Below are positions 55,529 through 64,000 of a stretch of 64,000 nt of DNA, piece after piece; the first letter of the stretch is position 1; every line of letters starts with the position of its first letter. The DNA is from Schizochytrium sp. CCTCC M209059 (lineage: Eukaryota; Sar; Bigyra; Thraustochytrida; Thraustochytriidae), in assembly GCA_000818945.1 (NCBI GenBank), contig KN805459.1, positions 43,230 through 107,229 of the forward strand, written 5' to 3'. The translations under genes were made by a program, and so were the position numbers. Below the pieces are notes generated by a model, which ran no database searches, was not told the DNA's origin, and saw only the letters and a list, made by a program, of their open reading frames with translations.

Positions 55529-56980
55529 ATGGCCGTAGAGGCACAAGGATGGTCCGGGCTGCCAGTGCACCAGGAAATGGCAGCCGCGCTCGCAGTGCTC
55601 TTGTGCATGGCGGCAAGCTTGCTGTTCTTCGCAGGAGCTCCACGCCGCGTGGGTGCCGACGGAGTCTCGTCGGACTCGGCGTTAGTGCTCACCAAGTCGC
55701 AGCGCAAACGCATCGAGCGCCTGCGTCTGCCCGAAATCTATGTCAAGACGTCGAGACGGCTCACCTTGCGACAGTCAAGTGCGGAAGACTCGCTCTTGCA
55801 GAATCTGCGCACGGTCGGCGAAAAGCTCTACCAGTTTGACATTGATGCCTATCGGGAGGAGGCTTTCAACGCTGCCAAGACGCCTCTTCTGGTCTTTGTC
55901 AATCGCAAGAGCGGCGGTCAAGTCGGGGATCTCATCCTGCAGCAACTGCGGAACTTCTTGCCAGAATGGCAAGTTTTTGAGCTCGGAGGGCCGCACGGCC
56001 AGCCGGAACGCGCCCTCGAGCTCTTTCGGGAAATTCCCCGTTTTCGCGTCATGGTGGCCGGAGGCGATGGTAGCGTTGCCTGGGTGCTGGCCAGCATCGA
56101 CGCCCTCAAGCTCAAGGAACGCCCACCGCTCGCGATCTTGCCGGTGGGGACCGGCAACGACCTCTCGCGCGTTCTTGGGTGGGGTGGAGGGACCACCGGC
56201 CTTGCGACGGGTGGGAACGCTCTTGTGCGGCATTTGCTCGAAGTCGCCGACGGCGCGGAAGGTCCGCTCGATCGCTGGAAAGTGCGATGCCTTGGCACAA
56301 GGAAACGCGAACTCGTTCTCAACAATTACCTAGGCGTTGGCGTCGATGCGCAAATTTCCCTCAACTTCCACAACAATCGCGAGCGCAGTCCGCATCTCTT
56401 TACGAGCAGCTTCATCAACAAGTACATTTGGTACGCATCGAGCGGCGGCAAGGAAATCCTCATGCAGCGCTTTGCAGATTTCAACAACATGGTTCATCTC
56501 GAGTGCGACGGCGAGCCAGTACCCTTACCACCACATACAGAGGGCCTCATTGTTCTCAATATTCGTAGCTACGGAGGCGGCGTTGATCTCTGGGACGACG
56601 GTCTGAGTCCTGCCGAGCATCATGACGGCCGTCTTGAGGTCGTGTCCGTGGCCTCGAGCTTTCAGTTGGGCGCTGCGCAGGTTGGCCTTGCCAAGCCCAC
56701 GCCTTTGAGACAATGCACTTCGTGTCGCATTTTTGTCAAGCCCACGCGCAAGGAGTTCCCCATTCAGATTGATGGCGAGCCTTTTCTCCTGGACACCAAG
56801 CGAGACGAAAATTCCGTCATCCAGATAGACTTTCTCAACAAGGCCAAGGTCTTGCGTCCCCCGTCGGGCCATATCAAGGTTCAGGCTTTGCACATTGAGA
56901 CTTCCCTGCGCATCGCTGTCCAACGAAAGGTCATTACGGAGGCGCAGGCCCAGGAGCTCCAGCGCCTCATTCTCAAGTGA
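55529..56980 (+). CDS. diacylglycerol kinase, membrane-anchored, without C1 domains
   Basis: Protein of 483 residues from ATG 55529. One hydrophobic segment (about 16-36, EMAAALAVLLCMAASLLFFAG) anchors it. The DAGK catalytic domain starts near 117 with PLLVFVNRKSGG. It includes the ATP-binding GGDGS (178-182) and PVGTGNDLSRVLGWG (205-219). The accessory domain follows with NNYLGVGVDAQISLNFHNNR and a C-terminal LEVVSV/IQIDGEP segment. It would phosphorylate diacylglycerol to phosphatidic acid, attenuating DAG signalling and feeding lipid synthesis. C1 domains and EF-hands are absent, as in short plant-type DGKs. The ATG was preferred over the open upstream frame, which has no ATG. Confidence 0.88.
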   Translation: MAVEAQGWSGLPVHQEMAAALAVLLCMAASLLFFAGAPRRVGADGVSSDSALVLTKSQRKRIERLRLPEIYVKTSRRLTLRQSSAEDSLLQNLRTVGEKLYQFDIDAYREEAFNAAKTPLLVFVNRKSGGQVGDLILQQLRNFLPEWQVFELGGPHGQPERALELFREIPRFRVMVAGGDGSVAWVLASIDALKLKERPPLAILPVGTGNDLSRVLGWGGGTTGLATGGNALVRHLLEVADGAEGPLDRWKVRCLGTRKRELVLNNYLGVGVDAQISLNFHNNRERSPHLFTSSFINKYIWYASSGGKEILMQRFADFNNMVHLECDGEPVPLPPHTEGLIVLNIRSYGGGVDLWDDGLSPAEHHDGRLEVVSVASSFQLGAAQVGLAKPTPLRQCTSCRIFVKPTRKEFPIQIDGEPFLLDTKRDENSVIQIDFLNKAKVLRPPSGHIKVQALHIETSLRIAVQRKVITEAQAQELQRLILK

Positions 56981-57404
56981 TCGCTGCATGCAACTTATTA
57001 CGTTGCTATCGTTTATTTGTCCATGCTTTTTTAATATTTGGAAGTAGAGTCTTCGGTAATCTCGATGTAGTCTTCTGCATGTGCTCCGAGTTAAGTTGGA
57101 GACTGCAGAGGCTCTATGTGTCATGGTGATCGTGGTTAAGATAGTAATACCTCCGCCAAAAAATAAGCCAAAAGGACAGGGAAAAAGAGAGAGATCAAGA
57201 TCAAGCCAGAGACTAGCCTTTACGCGCTGTAGATATTTTGAGCAAGGGATGTTTTTGAGTGGAGGTTATCTATTCGTTTTCTTGTTTGAGGATTCTCTCA
57301 CGTACAAGTCGTCTTTCTCTGCCCTCACGTACAAGTCGACTTTCTCTGTCCAAATTAGGTTATATGAATGCCAGCATCCCTGGATACCCCAACAAGAAGT
57401 GAAA
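56981..57404. other. intergenic region
   Basis: 424 bp between DGK and tRNA-Leu. It has an imperfect direct repeat of CACGTACAAGTCG...TTTCTCTG at 57299-57350. No gene seen. Confidence 0.5.
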
Positions 57405-57483
57405 GGCCTGATGACCGAGCGGTTAAGGTGCCACGTTAAGGCCGTGGTTCGAAAGAGCGTGGGTTCGAGTCCCACTCAGGTCA
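57405..57483 (+). tRNA. tRNA-Leu (anticodon AAG)
   Basis: It folds into a class II tRNA. The acceptor stem GGCCTGA pairs with TCAGGTC and is followed by discriminator A. The D arm closes with ACC/GGT, the anticodon stem is CCACG/CGTGG, and the loop TTAAGGC gives anticodon AAG (Leu, CUU; A34 expected to become inosine). A short variable arm of about 11 nt and the T arm GTGGG/CCCAC with loop TTCGAGT complete it. The internal B box GGTTCGAGTCC lies at 57462-57472. CCA is not encoded. No intron. Confidence 0.93.
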
Positions 57484-57489
57484 ACTCTA

Positions 57490-57495
57490 TTTTTT
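57490..57495 (+). terminator. RNA polymerase III T-run terminator
   Basis: TTTTTT begins seven bases after the tRNA end, followed by two longer T runs as backup. Confidence 0.8.
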
Positions 57496-57648
57496 GGGCA
57501 TTTTTTTTTTTGGGTGGCCCTTTTTTTTTAAAATTTGAATAGGAAAAGCTCACACCGCCACGGCCAAGATGAGCACTGTTCAATCAAAAGATTGTGCAAA
57601 GGCGAGGCGGCAACGCGGCAACGCGACGCGAGGCGGCAAGTACGCACG

Positions 57649-58506
57649 ATGCCCGCATCTCCAGAAAGGGCGTGTGCAGAAAACACATGGCTCGTAGTGC
57701 GCTCGCACGACCCCTTGCCAGGAGCTTGTTCGCGGGTGGTGACCTGGGCTCACCAAATTCAGGGAAAACTTGCAGGCATGACCGTAAGCGTCGACACCTC
57801 TGCACTCGGACCCGGTGTCGCCGTAGAGCGCTTTCGTGCTGCTGGACTTCCAGACTGGGTGCAGGTTCACGAATACTGCGAGGCAGACATGGTGCGCGCT
57901 TACCCTGTGCTCACGGAAGAGCTCAAGAAAAAGCCCGCCATGCAAAAGGTACGCCAACTGCGCGAGGGCGTGTACTCGCTGGCGTGGGGTTTCCATGGTT
58001 GTGCGCTCAACATTTGGTTTCAGAGCATTGCAGGCGAGAGTCGTCCTGCATTCTGCTGGGTCTTTGAGGATGACGTGGGATTTACGGGCGACTTGGCCGA
58101 CTTTTTCGCTGCAACACATCACGAAACTGCCGATCTTCTCGCCGATACGTTCAAGCCTGTTTCCAAGACTTGGTTCTGGTGGGAGACTGTTTCCGATGAG
58201 TACAATGCTCGAGTTCCGCCGCAGGACCGATGGGAGGCGCGAGAGCACGTGCAGCGGTTTTCTCGATCCCTTTTGGATGGTTTGCACCAACTTGCTGCAG
58301 AACATCGCTGCGCAGCATGGTCTGAGCAGAGCACGCCGTCTCTCTGTCAGCACTTAGATCTCGAGATGGCCCAAATTGACCCTGTCTTCATTTCTCGCCC
58401 TCGATTCTCCTGGGATACCCGTCTCAAAGAATCAGACTGGTTGGCACTCGTGTCTGCGCGCTCCCCGCGTTTTCGCAACAAGCTTTACCATGCGCTCAAA
58501 TTCTAG
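57649..58506 (+). CDS. glycosyltransferase-like protein
   Basis: Protein of 285 residues from ATG 57649. The segment PAFCWVFEDDVGFTGDLADFF (about 133-153) resembles the acidic metal- and nucleotide-sugar-binding strand of GT-A glycosyltransferases (EDD at 140-142). It is preceded by helices (KVRQLREGVYSLAWGFHGCAL) and followed by a Trp-rich stretch (KTWFWWETVSDEY). No signal peptide or anchor is evident in this frame, unusual for a secretory-pathway transferase; an upstream exon or cytosolic role is possible. The family was judged from one motif region only, so the call is tentative. Sugar and acceptor unknown. Confidence 0.5.
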   Translation: MPASPERACAENTWLVVRSHDPLPGACSRVVTWAHQIQGKLAGMTVSVDTSALGPGVAVERFRAAGLPDWVQVHEYCEADMVRAYPVLTEELKKKPAMQKVRQLREGVYSLAWGFHGCALNIWFQSIAGESRPAFCWVFEDDVGFTGDLADFFAATHHETADLLADTFKPVSKTWFWWETVSDEYNARVPPQDRWEAREHVQRFSRSLLDGLHQLAAEHRCAAWSEQSTPSLCQHLDLEMAQIDPVFISRPRFSWDTRLKESDWLALVSARSPRFRNKLYHALKF

Positions 58507-59522
58507 CGCACTGTTTCACGCCTTCTTTCACGCGTTTCTTCTCCTGCTTTTGTATGCATGCTGCCTGCATGCACAGTATCTTGCACAGCACCTCGAGCAA
58601 ATCGGACCCTTCACTACGTTCAAAGACTGAACACCCTCTGCAAATGCGCCATGTTTGTACAAGTGAAGGAGGCTGCCTTTTGTGTGCGTGTGCGTGTACG
58701 TGTGTGTGTGTCAAAGTCGATTCCAAGGGTGCTGGGCAGGCGCCTGGCTCCAGAGGGAGGGTCGGTCAAATTGGATCGGTAGGTCCCGATGAATCGACCA
58801 CCCCGTTGCTCCATCGATGCACATTCATCTTTATGTTACATACCGTCTTGCATCTTGGGCACGCAAGTCGTCACAGTCACTCGCGCTTTACAGCACCAGT
58901 CGTGCCTTGCGACGGCAACGATCATCGCCGTTGAGATCGCCTGCACACCTTGACAATTCCACCTTCATTTGGCCTCACCTTCTTCACCTTGAGTGTGGCT
59001 CCAGTCGCTGCTCTCTCTGCCGGCCATTCATCGCCATTCGCAGGCGCAGATGCTTCTTCCGCACGTCACGGCGTCTTCTTCTCGCATCGCATCGCATCGC
59101 ATCGCATCGCATTGCATTGCATCGTATCGTATCACATTGCACTGCGTATCGTCGCGCGACAGCGAGTGAGCGACATGTGATGTCACTGGCACGCGGCGCC
59201 TCATCCCCCTCACTAAAACCCCCGCGCACGCGCCCATTCTGCACTTGCCCGACCGCATTACGCACTTACTGACCGCATTCGGCACTTGCCCGCGCGCATT
59301 CGGCACTTGCCCGCGCGCATTCGGCACTTGCCCGCGCACATTCGGCACTGGACTGAAACGACAAGGGAGTTATACCGCCTTATGTCTGGGAAAAGAGGGG
59401 TATAACATTCCCCAAAGAAAGAAAGCGCGAGAAGCGGAAATCATGGAAAGGTTCGAAACGAGCATCAGCCAGCAGACACGAACACGATCGTACGAGGCGC
59501 GGTCGGGCGGGCGAGCGAGAGG
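58507..59522. other. intergenic region with ATCGC and 21-bp repeats
   Basis: 1,016 bp. It contains GT-rich DNA at 58681-58712, (ATCGC)n decaying to ATTGC/ATCGT at 59086-59139, and about six 21-bp units at 59229-59349. An inverted GTTATAC/GTATAAC pair lies at about 59370-59407. It should include the promoter of the CapA-like gene. No gene supported. Confidence 0.55.
59229..59349. repeat. 21-bp tandem repeat, about six units
   Basis: Units carry the core GCATTCGGCACTTGCC. The last three are nearly identical and the first ones degenerate. They lie 175-295 bp upstream of the CapA-like start codon. Confidence 0.85.
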
Positions 59523-61205
59523 ATGCGCGCGCGCGCGGGGCCGCAGCGGCTGCTGACGTTCGGGCCGGGCGCGCTGGAGGCGGGCGACTGCCGCGAGCTG
59601 GACAGCAAGGCCGCGCGCAGGCGCAAATGGTCGAGATGGGCGGCGGGCGCCATGATTGCAACCCTGGGCCTCCTCGGCCTCTCCGCCGGCGCGAGCCCGC
59701 TCACGGCGCTGGCCGCGCTCGCGGAGCCGCCCAGCGAGGAGGCGCGGCTGCGCGCGGGCAAGGTCGGGGCCGCCGAGGCCGCCGCCGGGGAGGTGGCCTT
59801 TGACAGCGGCCGCCTCGGGGGCCCCACGGAGGATGACCTTGGCCAGGGCCTCGGGCCAGAAGCCGACGGCGCTGGAGGCGACGACGAGGTCGACGACAAC
59901 GAGGTCGACGGCGACGAGGACGACGGCAACGACGGGGGCGACCGCGACGCGGAGAGAACTGGAGATGAAGACGAAGAGGAGGAGGAAATCAGTGACGACG
60001 ACGACGACAGCAACGACGACAGCAGTGCAGGAGCACGTGAGGCAGGCAGCGACCAGGCGGACGATGGGTACCGCGGACCCCGCGCAGAAACCTTTACGAT
60101 CGCGCACACGGGCGACACCATGATCAGCCAGAACATTAACTTGCACGTGTACTCGCGGGGCGAGTACACGTACCTGTGGAACTCGGTCTCGCACCTGTGG
60201 AAAGATCATGCCGACTTGACCATTTCGAACTTTGAGGGAACGTGCACCAGCCTGACCGGAGCGGTCCCGCGCCGAAAAGTGTCAAATATCAACAAGGCCA
60301 ACTTTCGGTCCGTTTACACGAGCAGCAACACCAAGGGTGGGTTTAACTACCCGCCCGCATTCGCCAGAGCGCTCTTCGAAGATGCAAAAATTGACGTCAT
60401 GACGTTGGGCAACAATCACATTTTCGATCGGAGCGTTCAAGGCATTGGCATCACGAAACGCACGCTCGAGAACATTGGATTCATCACTGCCGGCGTCACC
60501 GATCCGACCACAATCGAGTCGGCACAGGATTTCAAAGATCCAGAACGCTGGTACAAGATCGTGCGTCGCAAGGGATGGAAGGTGGCGCTCATCTCGTGCA
60601 CGACCTTCCCCTTTGGTCAGAACTGGGCGCCCTACATTCTCTTTTGCAACGATGTCCTCAACCTCATCAAGGAACACGTCCGTCCCACGCACGCGGACCT
60701 CGACGCAATTGTCGTTTTACCGCACTGGGGCACTGAATTCGTTGTGCAAACCACGGTCAACCAGAACAAGCTCGCTAAAGCATGGACAAAGGCTGGCGTC
60801 AACCTCATTCTCGGAAACCATCCTCACGTGGTGCAGCGCACAGAGAGCACCGAGGACAATGACGGTGTACGCACGTCGTTCACCGCGTATTCCCTGGGCG
60901 GTCTCATCGGGGGTCTCGGTCAGGCCGCCAAAGAAATGGCTCGTCCTCGAGCATCCGCAGTGCTGCTCGCGACGCTAGCCAAGTCGGCAAGCGGGCAGAC
61001 AATTGTGCAAAATGTGGTCATGGAACCAATCTGTGAAGTCTATGAGCCGTTCATGATCACTCGTGGAAAGTTCGTCAAGACGATTCCGGTTTCAAGTACG
61101 GACAAATGCAAAAGCGAGGAGCGCATTGTTACCCAGCTCCTCGAACCTGCAGCAACACGAATGTACCCCAAGTCTGAGGATGATGCCATGTCCACTTTCG
61201 ACTAA
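59523..61205 (+). CDS. CapA-like (poly-gamma-glutamate capsule type) metallophosphatase-fold protein, membrane-anchored
   Basis: Protein of 560 residues. After a basic N-terminus there is one hydrophobic segment (about 41-60), then an Asp/Glu-rich spacer (about 115-180), then a CapA/PGA_cap-type domain. Its motifs are FTIAHTGDTM (191-200; D198), SNFEG (235-239), LGNNHIFDR (295-303), LPHWGTEF (399-406), GNHPHVVQ (431-438) and SLGG (457-460). These are the metal-site and loop motifs of the family related to calcineurin-like phosphoesterases. In bacteria CapA takes part in poly-gamma-glutamate capsule synthesis or export; a role in extracellular polymer or wall assembly here is inference. The anchor suggests a type II membrane protein. 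The family is mainly bacterial, with scattered eukaryotes. Confidence 0.8.
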   Translation: MRARAGPQRLLTFGPGALEAGDCRELDSKAARRRKWSRWAAGAMIATLGLLGLSAGASPLTALAALAEPPSEEARLRAGKVGAAEAAAGEVAFDSGRLGGPTEDDLGQGLGPEADGAGGDDEVDDNEVDGDEDDGNDGGDRDAERTGDEDEEEEEISDDDDDSNDDSSAGAREAGSDQADDGYRGPRAETFTIAHTGDTMISQNINLHVYSRGEYTYLWNSVSHLWKDHADLTISNFEGTCTSLTGAVPRRKVSNINKANFRSVYTSSNTKGGFNYPPAFARALFEDAKIDVMTLGNNHIFDRSVQGIGITKRTLENIGFITAGVTDPTTIESAQDFKDPERWYKIVRRKGWKVALISCTTFPFGQNWAPYILFCNDVLNLIKEHVRPTHADLDAIVVLPHWGTEFVVQTTVNQNKLAKAWTKAGVNLILGNHPHVVQRTESTEDNDGVRTSFTAYSLGGLIGGLGQAAKEMARPRASAVLLATLAKSASGQTIVQNVVMEPICEVYEPFMITRGKFVKTIPVSSTDKCKSEERIVTQLLEPAATRMYPKSEDDAMSTFD

Positions 61206-61848
61206 TCGCTTCTTCTTACCCTTCTTCTTCTTCTTCTTCTTCTTCTCTTCTCCTCCTCTTGTTTATGAATCAGAAAGCAAAGCTTTGTTTGTATGTTATT
61301 CTACGCGTTCAAGCCAAGGGCACAGGCAACCCCTTCTTTCGCTTAACTCCTTCAAGTGATTCACTCATTCTTGCGATTTACCCCTTCTTTCGCTTTACTC
61401 CTTCTTTCGCTTTACTCCTTCATACGATGTATACTCCTTCTTGCGATTCCATCGTCGGGTCTGGCGGGTTCATCCTCGCGTTTGAAAAAAAATTAAAGCA
61501 AACGAAAACGAAAAAAAGAGAAGAAGAGAAGAAGGACAATCGATCAACAGACCCAACGCCGACGCAAAGTAATAAATTCTTACTCGATTGAAATCAACGA
61601 AATTTCAAGCAATGTGCGAAAGCACGCGTAGAATGTGCGGAACGTGTGCGCGGAACGGGCGGAACGCGCGGAGACGAGTCTAGCCATCGCCTTGCTTTAT
61701 TTGTCATGCCTACCATCCTTGCAACTATGAATAGCGCCTCGTCCAGTGAGAGGCGTTGTTACAATTGCAGGAGGATATAGACAATGTTGAGCAGCGTAAA
61801 GAACATCGCTTGCCGGGTTAATTGTGAGACAAAACGAGTTGTCATTCT
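61206..61848. other. convergent intergenic region
   Basis: 643 bp. (TTC)n at 61221-61247, then repeated CTCCTTCTTTCGCTTTA words at about 61335-61450. AT-richer than the genes. No gene supported. Confidence 0.55.
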
Positions 61849-63342
61849 TTAAATTGTTTGCATCTGGTCAGAATTGGACTTTGACGGGGACTTCTGTCCT
61901 CCTCGTGCCGAAGCCGAAGTTTCCTGCATTTCCAAGCCAAACTCCTCGCGATGCTCATCCTCGTTAAAGAAATGGTCCTCGTCAAGAGGATCTTCGACGT
62001 CATCGTTGGCGACACGACGGCTTGGGACGTAGTCGTCGTCATCCTCAAGACCGTACTCTCCATCTTCAGCGGGCAACTTGAGGTATGCGCTACCTTCCAC
62101 CGGTCGAAACAGGTAGCCAATGACACCATAAAAGAGAACAGAGGCCGTCTCGCGCAAGATGTGTGCGACATAGAGGTGGCGAAAATTCATGGCGTTTCCA
62201 GCAAGGAAAACGATGATGCGAGTAAAGTAAATGTACGCAAAGACGAGCAAATAAAAGCGGCGAAACTGCCTGAGCTTGGCCAAGTTGACCTGACCCTTGC
62301 CGTCAATCTGCGACTGACTTTCGAGAAACTGAATGTGCGAGTAAATGGGAAATGTCACAGCCAAGCAGCAAACGAGATCCACAAGTTGAAAGGCGTTCTC
62401 CCATTTCATCATCGCCGAAGACCCGCGCGTAAGCTCGTCCGCAATAACCAAGGCGATGTTGGCCACCACTTGCAGCGAAAATGCGGCCATGAGAAACTTG
62501 CGCTCGCGAGGGCTCAGCGCAGGCTTCAGCAGAGACCAGCCCGTGCCAATCATAATGATGACGACAAAGAACATGATGGTGCGCAGAGCTCGCAGCAAAT
62601 GATACAAAAAGTTCCACGTCACCGACGACCCATATACCTTGACGTAATGCATGTCAAAGGCCTCCGCAAAGACCGTCAGCGTCTTGAGCAGCAAAATCAC
62701 CGTCATCATGTGATGAACCTTGTGCACACTCAGCTTCTTCCGCTTCAGGAACGTTGTCCAGGCGACGAGCATGCCGAGGAAAACGAGACCATAGAGGAAG
62801 AGAATCGTCGGCGTCGGCATCTCGCCCGCCGTCAGGTAGTTCGGTCCCGCATTGTACATTTCCGTGTGCAGCGTGTATGATGCGCCAACATCTGGGCCGC
62901 AGCGCACAAAGGAGAGGTCGTAGATCCCCTCCGTGGCCAGGTCAACCTCGTGCGAAATGACCTTCGACAGGGGGAGGGACTCTTCGCCCTTGAACTCAAT
63001 GATACCAATCAACTGCAGTTCGCGCTGCTTGTCGATCGGGCATTCACGGATCGCGTCCGTCGAGTATTCTTCTCTGATTTCCTCGTGGAAAGCGTCGAGA
63101 ACCATGTTTTCCGAGTCTGCGAGGTGCAAGAGAAAAGCGGCGCGTGCCCCCTTGACTTTGCTGCTAAAGGAAAAGTCCTTCACCTCGATGTCCACCTTGC
63201 CGCCCTGCACCAGGCCAAACTGCTCCACGGCGTACCACCTCCGCGACTCGTCCGAGGCGCTAATGTCGACCTTGAGCCCAGACGCGCACACTGCCATGCT
63301 CAGCGCGAGCGAGGCGCCCAGCATCATCTTCATGCCCGTCAT
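61849..63342 (-). CDS. GPR107/GPR108-like lung-7TM family protein
   Basis: Protein of 497 residues from the ATG at 63340-63342; the open frame upstream has no ATG. A signal peptide (MTGMKMMLGASLALSMAVCASG) precedes a luminal domain of about 160 residues with paired Cys (RECPIDK, VRCGPD). Seven membrane helices start near PTPTILFLYGLVFLGMLVAW and include the family-like HKVHHMMTVILLLKTLTVFAEAF segment. The cytosolic tail is acidic (GLEDDDDYVPSRR). This is the GOST/Lung_7-TM_R family (human GPR107, GPR108, TMEM87), Golgi and endosomal membrane proteins linked to trafficking. It pairs thematically with TRAPPC11 in this window but is 54 kb away. Confidence 0.85.
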   Translation of the reverse strand: MTGMKMMLGASLALSMAVCASGLKVDISASDESRRWYAVEQFGLVQGGKVDIEVKDFSFSSKVKGARAAFLLHLADSENMVLDAFHEEIREEYSTDAIRECPIDKQRELQLIGIIEFKGEESLPLSKVISHEVDLATEGIYDLSFVRCGPDVGASYTLHTEMYNAGPNYLTAGEMPTPTILFLYGLVFLGMLVAWTTFLKRKKLSVHKVHHMMTVILLLKTLTVFAEAFDMHYVKVYGSSVTWNFLYHLLRALRTIMFFVVIIMIGTGWSLLKPALSPRERKFLMAAFSLQVVANIALVIADELTRGSSAMMKWENAFQLVDLVCCLAVTFPIYSHIQFLESQSQIDGKGQVNLAKLRQFRRFYLLVFAYIYFTRIIVFLAGNAMNFRHLYVAHILRETASVLFYGVIGYLFRPVEGSAYLKLPAEDGEYGLEDDDDYVPSRRVANDDVEDPLDEDHFFNEDEHREEFGLEMQETSASARGGQKSPSKSNSDQMQTI

Positions 63343-64000
63343 CTTGGACGCCGACGTCAACTGCCACCTCACGGCCACCACGAAGTCTATACCCCTCTCG
63401 CGCTTTTTCCTCGCGTCGCCCTCGCGCTTGTCCCCGTTGTGCACCTCGACCGCGATGACACGCTGGAGTTACTCGTACGCGGGGTCGCGAACGAGAGCAG
63501 AGGGCAGGAGAGGTGAGCGGCCGGCGGCGGCCGGCGCCAGCGGCGAGCGACGGGCGGGCAGGCAGGCAGGCGGGCAGGCGGACGGCCAGGCCTCAGCGGC
63601 GAGCGCGGTAGCGGCGCCGGGCGAGGGTCGTTCTTTCGAGGATGGAGGCGTTGTTTGTTTGTTTGTTTGTTTGTTTGTCTGGCGTGAATAGGACGATCTT
63701 GGAGGTCCTGCAGACAGGCTGTTCTGCGGTTCAAACTTCGCACTTGCGCGACGCCAAGCAAGTGAGTTATTCACGCATTCTTCACTTTGCGGCCCCCCTT
63801 CCCTGCCCCCGCGCGCTATAACCCCCTTGCCAGGGCCCCGCAAAGTGAACGGTGGACGTGTACCCCACTTGCACGTGTGGCGCAAAGGGGCAAGTGCGCC
63901 TGCAGCGAGGATAAAACGATTGCGGCGCCGATAAAGGCACTTGCGGCGGCTCGGGGAAAGTGCATTATAGCGCGACGCAAGCGCGGCGTATTCAAACCCG
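63343..64000. promoter_or_regulatory. upstream region of the GPR107-like gene with nested inverted repeats
   Basis: It contains (GGCA/GGCG)n at about 63553-63580 and (GTTT)n at 63652-63678. Two inverted repeats are TTCACTTTGCGG (63781-63792) with its complement at 63838-63849, and CGCGCTATAA (63812-63821) with TTATAGCGCG (63965-63974). Five CACTTGC/GCAAGTG words fall within 63741-63945. No gene seen; any gene to the right begins beyond the window. Confidence 0.5.

Overview
The window is nuclear DNA from a microbial eukaryote. Its genes are long and mostly single-exon, GC-rich and read with the standard code. They encode eukaryote-specific proteins (TRAPPC11, a tetraspanin, a GPR107-type 7TM protein, RGS, a SET/MYND domain, diacylglycerol kinase). 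There is a tRNA-Leu with pol III boxes and a T-run terminator, and simple-sequence DNA is abundant. A histidine-phosphotransfer protein, an MBL/cNMP-binding fusion, an IQ/FN3 protein and compact, mostly intronless genes together suggest a stramenopile, most likely a thraustochytrid (Labyrinthulomycetes). That placement is inference; no single sequence here proves it.

Layout. 0.7-25 kb is gene-dense and the strands alternate almost strictly: DUF2855 protein (+), alpha/beta hydrolase (-), TRAPPC11 (+), large orphan protein with a polyQ tract (-), SET/MYND-2OG oxygenase fusion (+), coiled-coil UVR-like protein (-), myristoylatable MBL-cNMP fusion (+), polytopic membrane protein crossed by an assembly gap (-), membrane alpha/beta-hydrolase-like protein (+), coiled-coil protein (+). 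25.6-26.2 kb is a stand-alone Hpt phosphotransfer protein (-). 28-36 kb is a run of membrane or secreted proteins: a small secreted protein, a tetraspanin, a small two-exon membrane protein, a voltage-sensor/RGS fusion, and a divergent 7TM protein with an EGF-like N-terminus. 36.6-43.6 kb holds a cytochrome P450 and a long FN3/IQ-motif protein whose reading frame is broken by one base in a GAG tract.

43.6-52.2 kb is a gene-poor island of simple repeats, including a 551-bp (CAGA)n array and a 144-bp assembly gap. 52.2-55.5 kb holds a low-complexity ORF and a 1,457-bp tandem duplication that ends 62 bp before the start of a diacylglycerol kinase. Then follow tRNA-Leu(AAG), a glycosyltransferase-like protein, a CapA-like membrane-anchored protein and a GPR107/108-like protein (-).

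The genes do not form an operon or a pathway. Signalling is nevertheless over-represented: cyclic nucleotide binding, RGS, Hpt, diacylglycerol kinase and two 7TM proteins. The most unusual item is the voltage-sensor/RGS fusion at 31.6-33.9 kb, which lies head-to-head with a 7TM receptor-like gene. Family assignments were made by eye from motifs, and starts were chosen at ATG codons.
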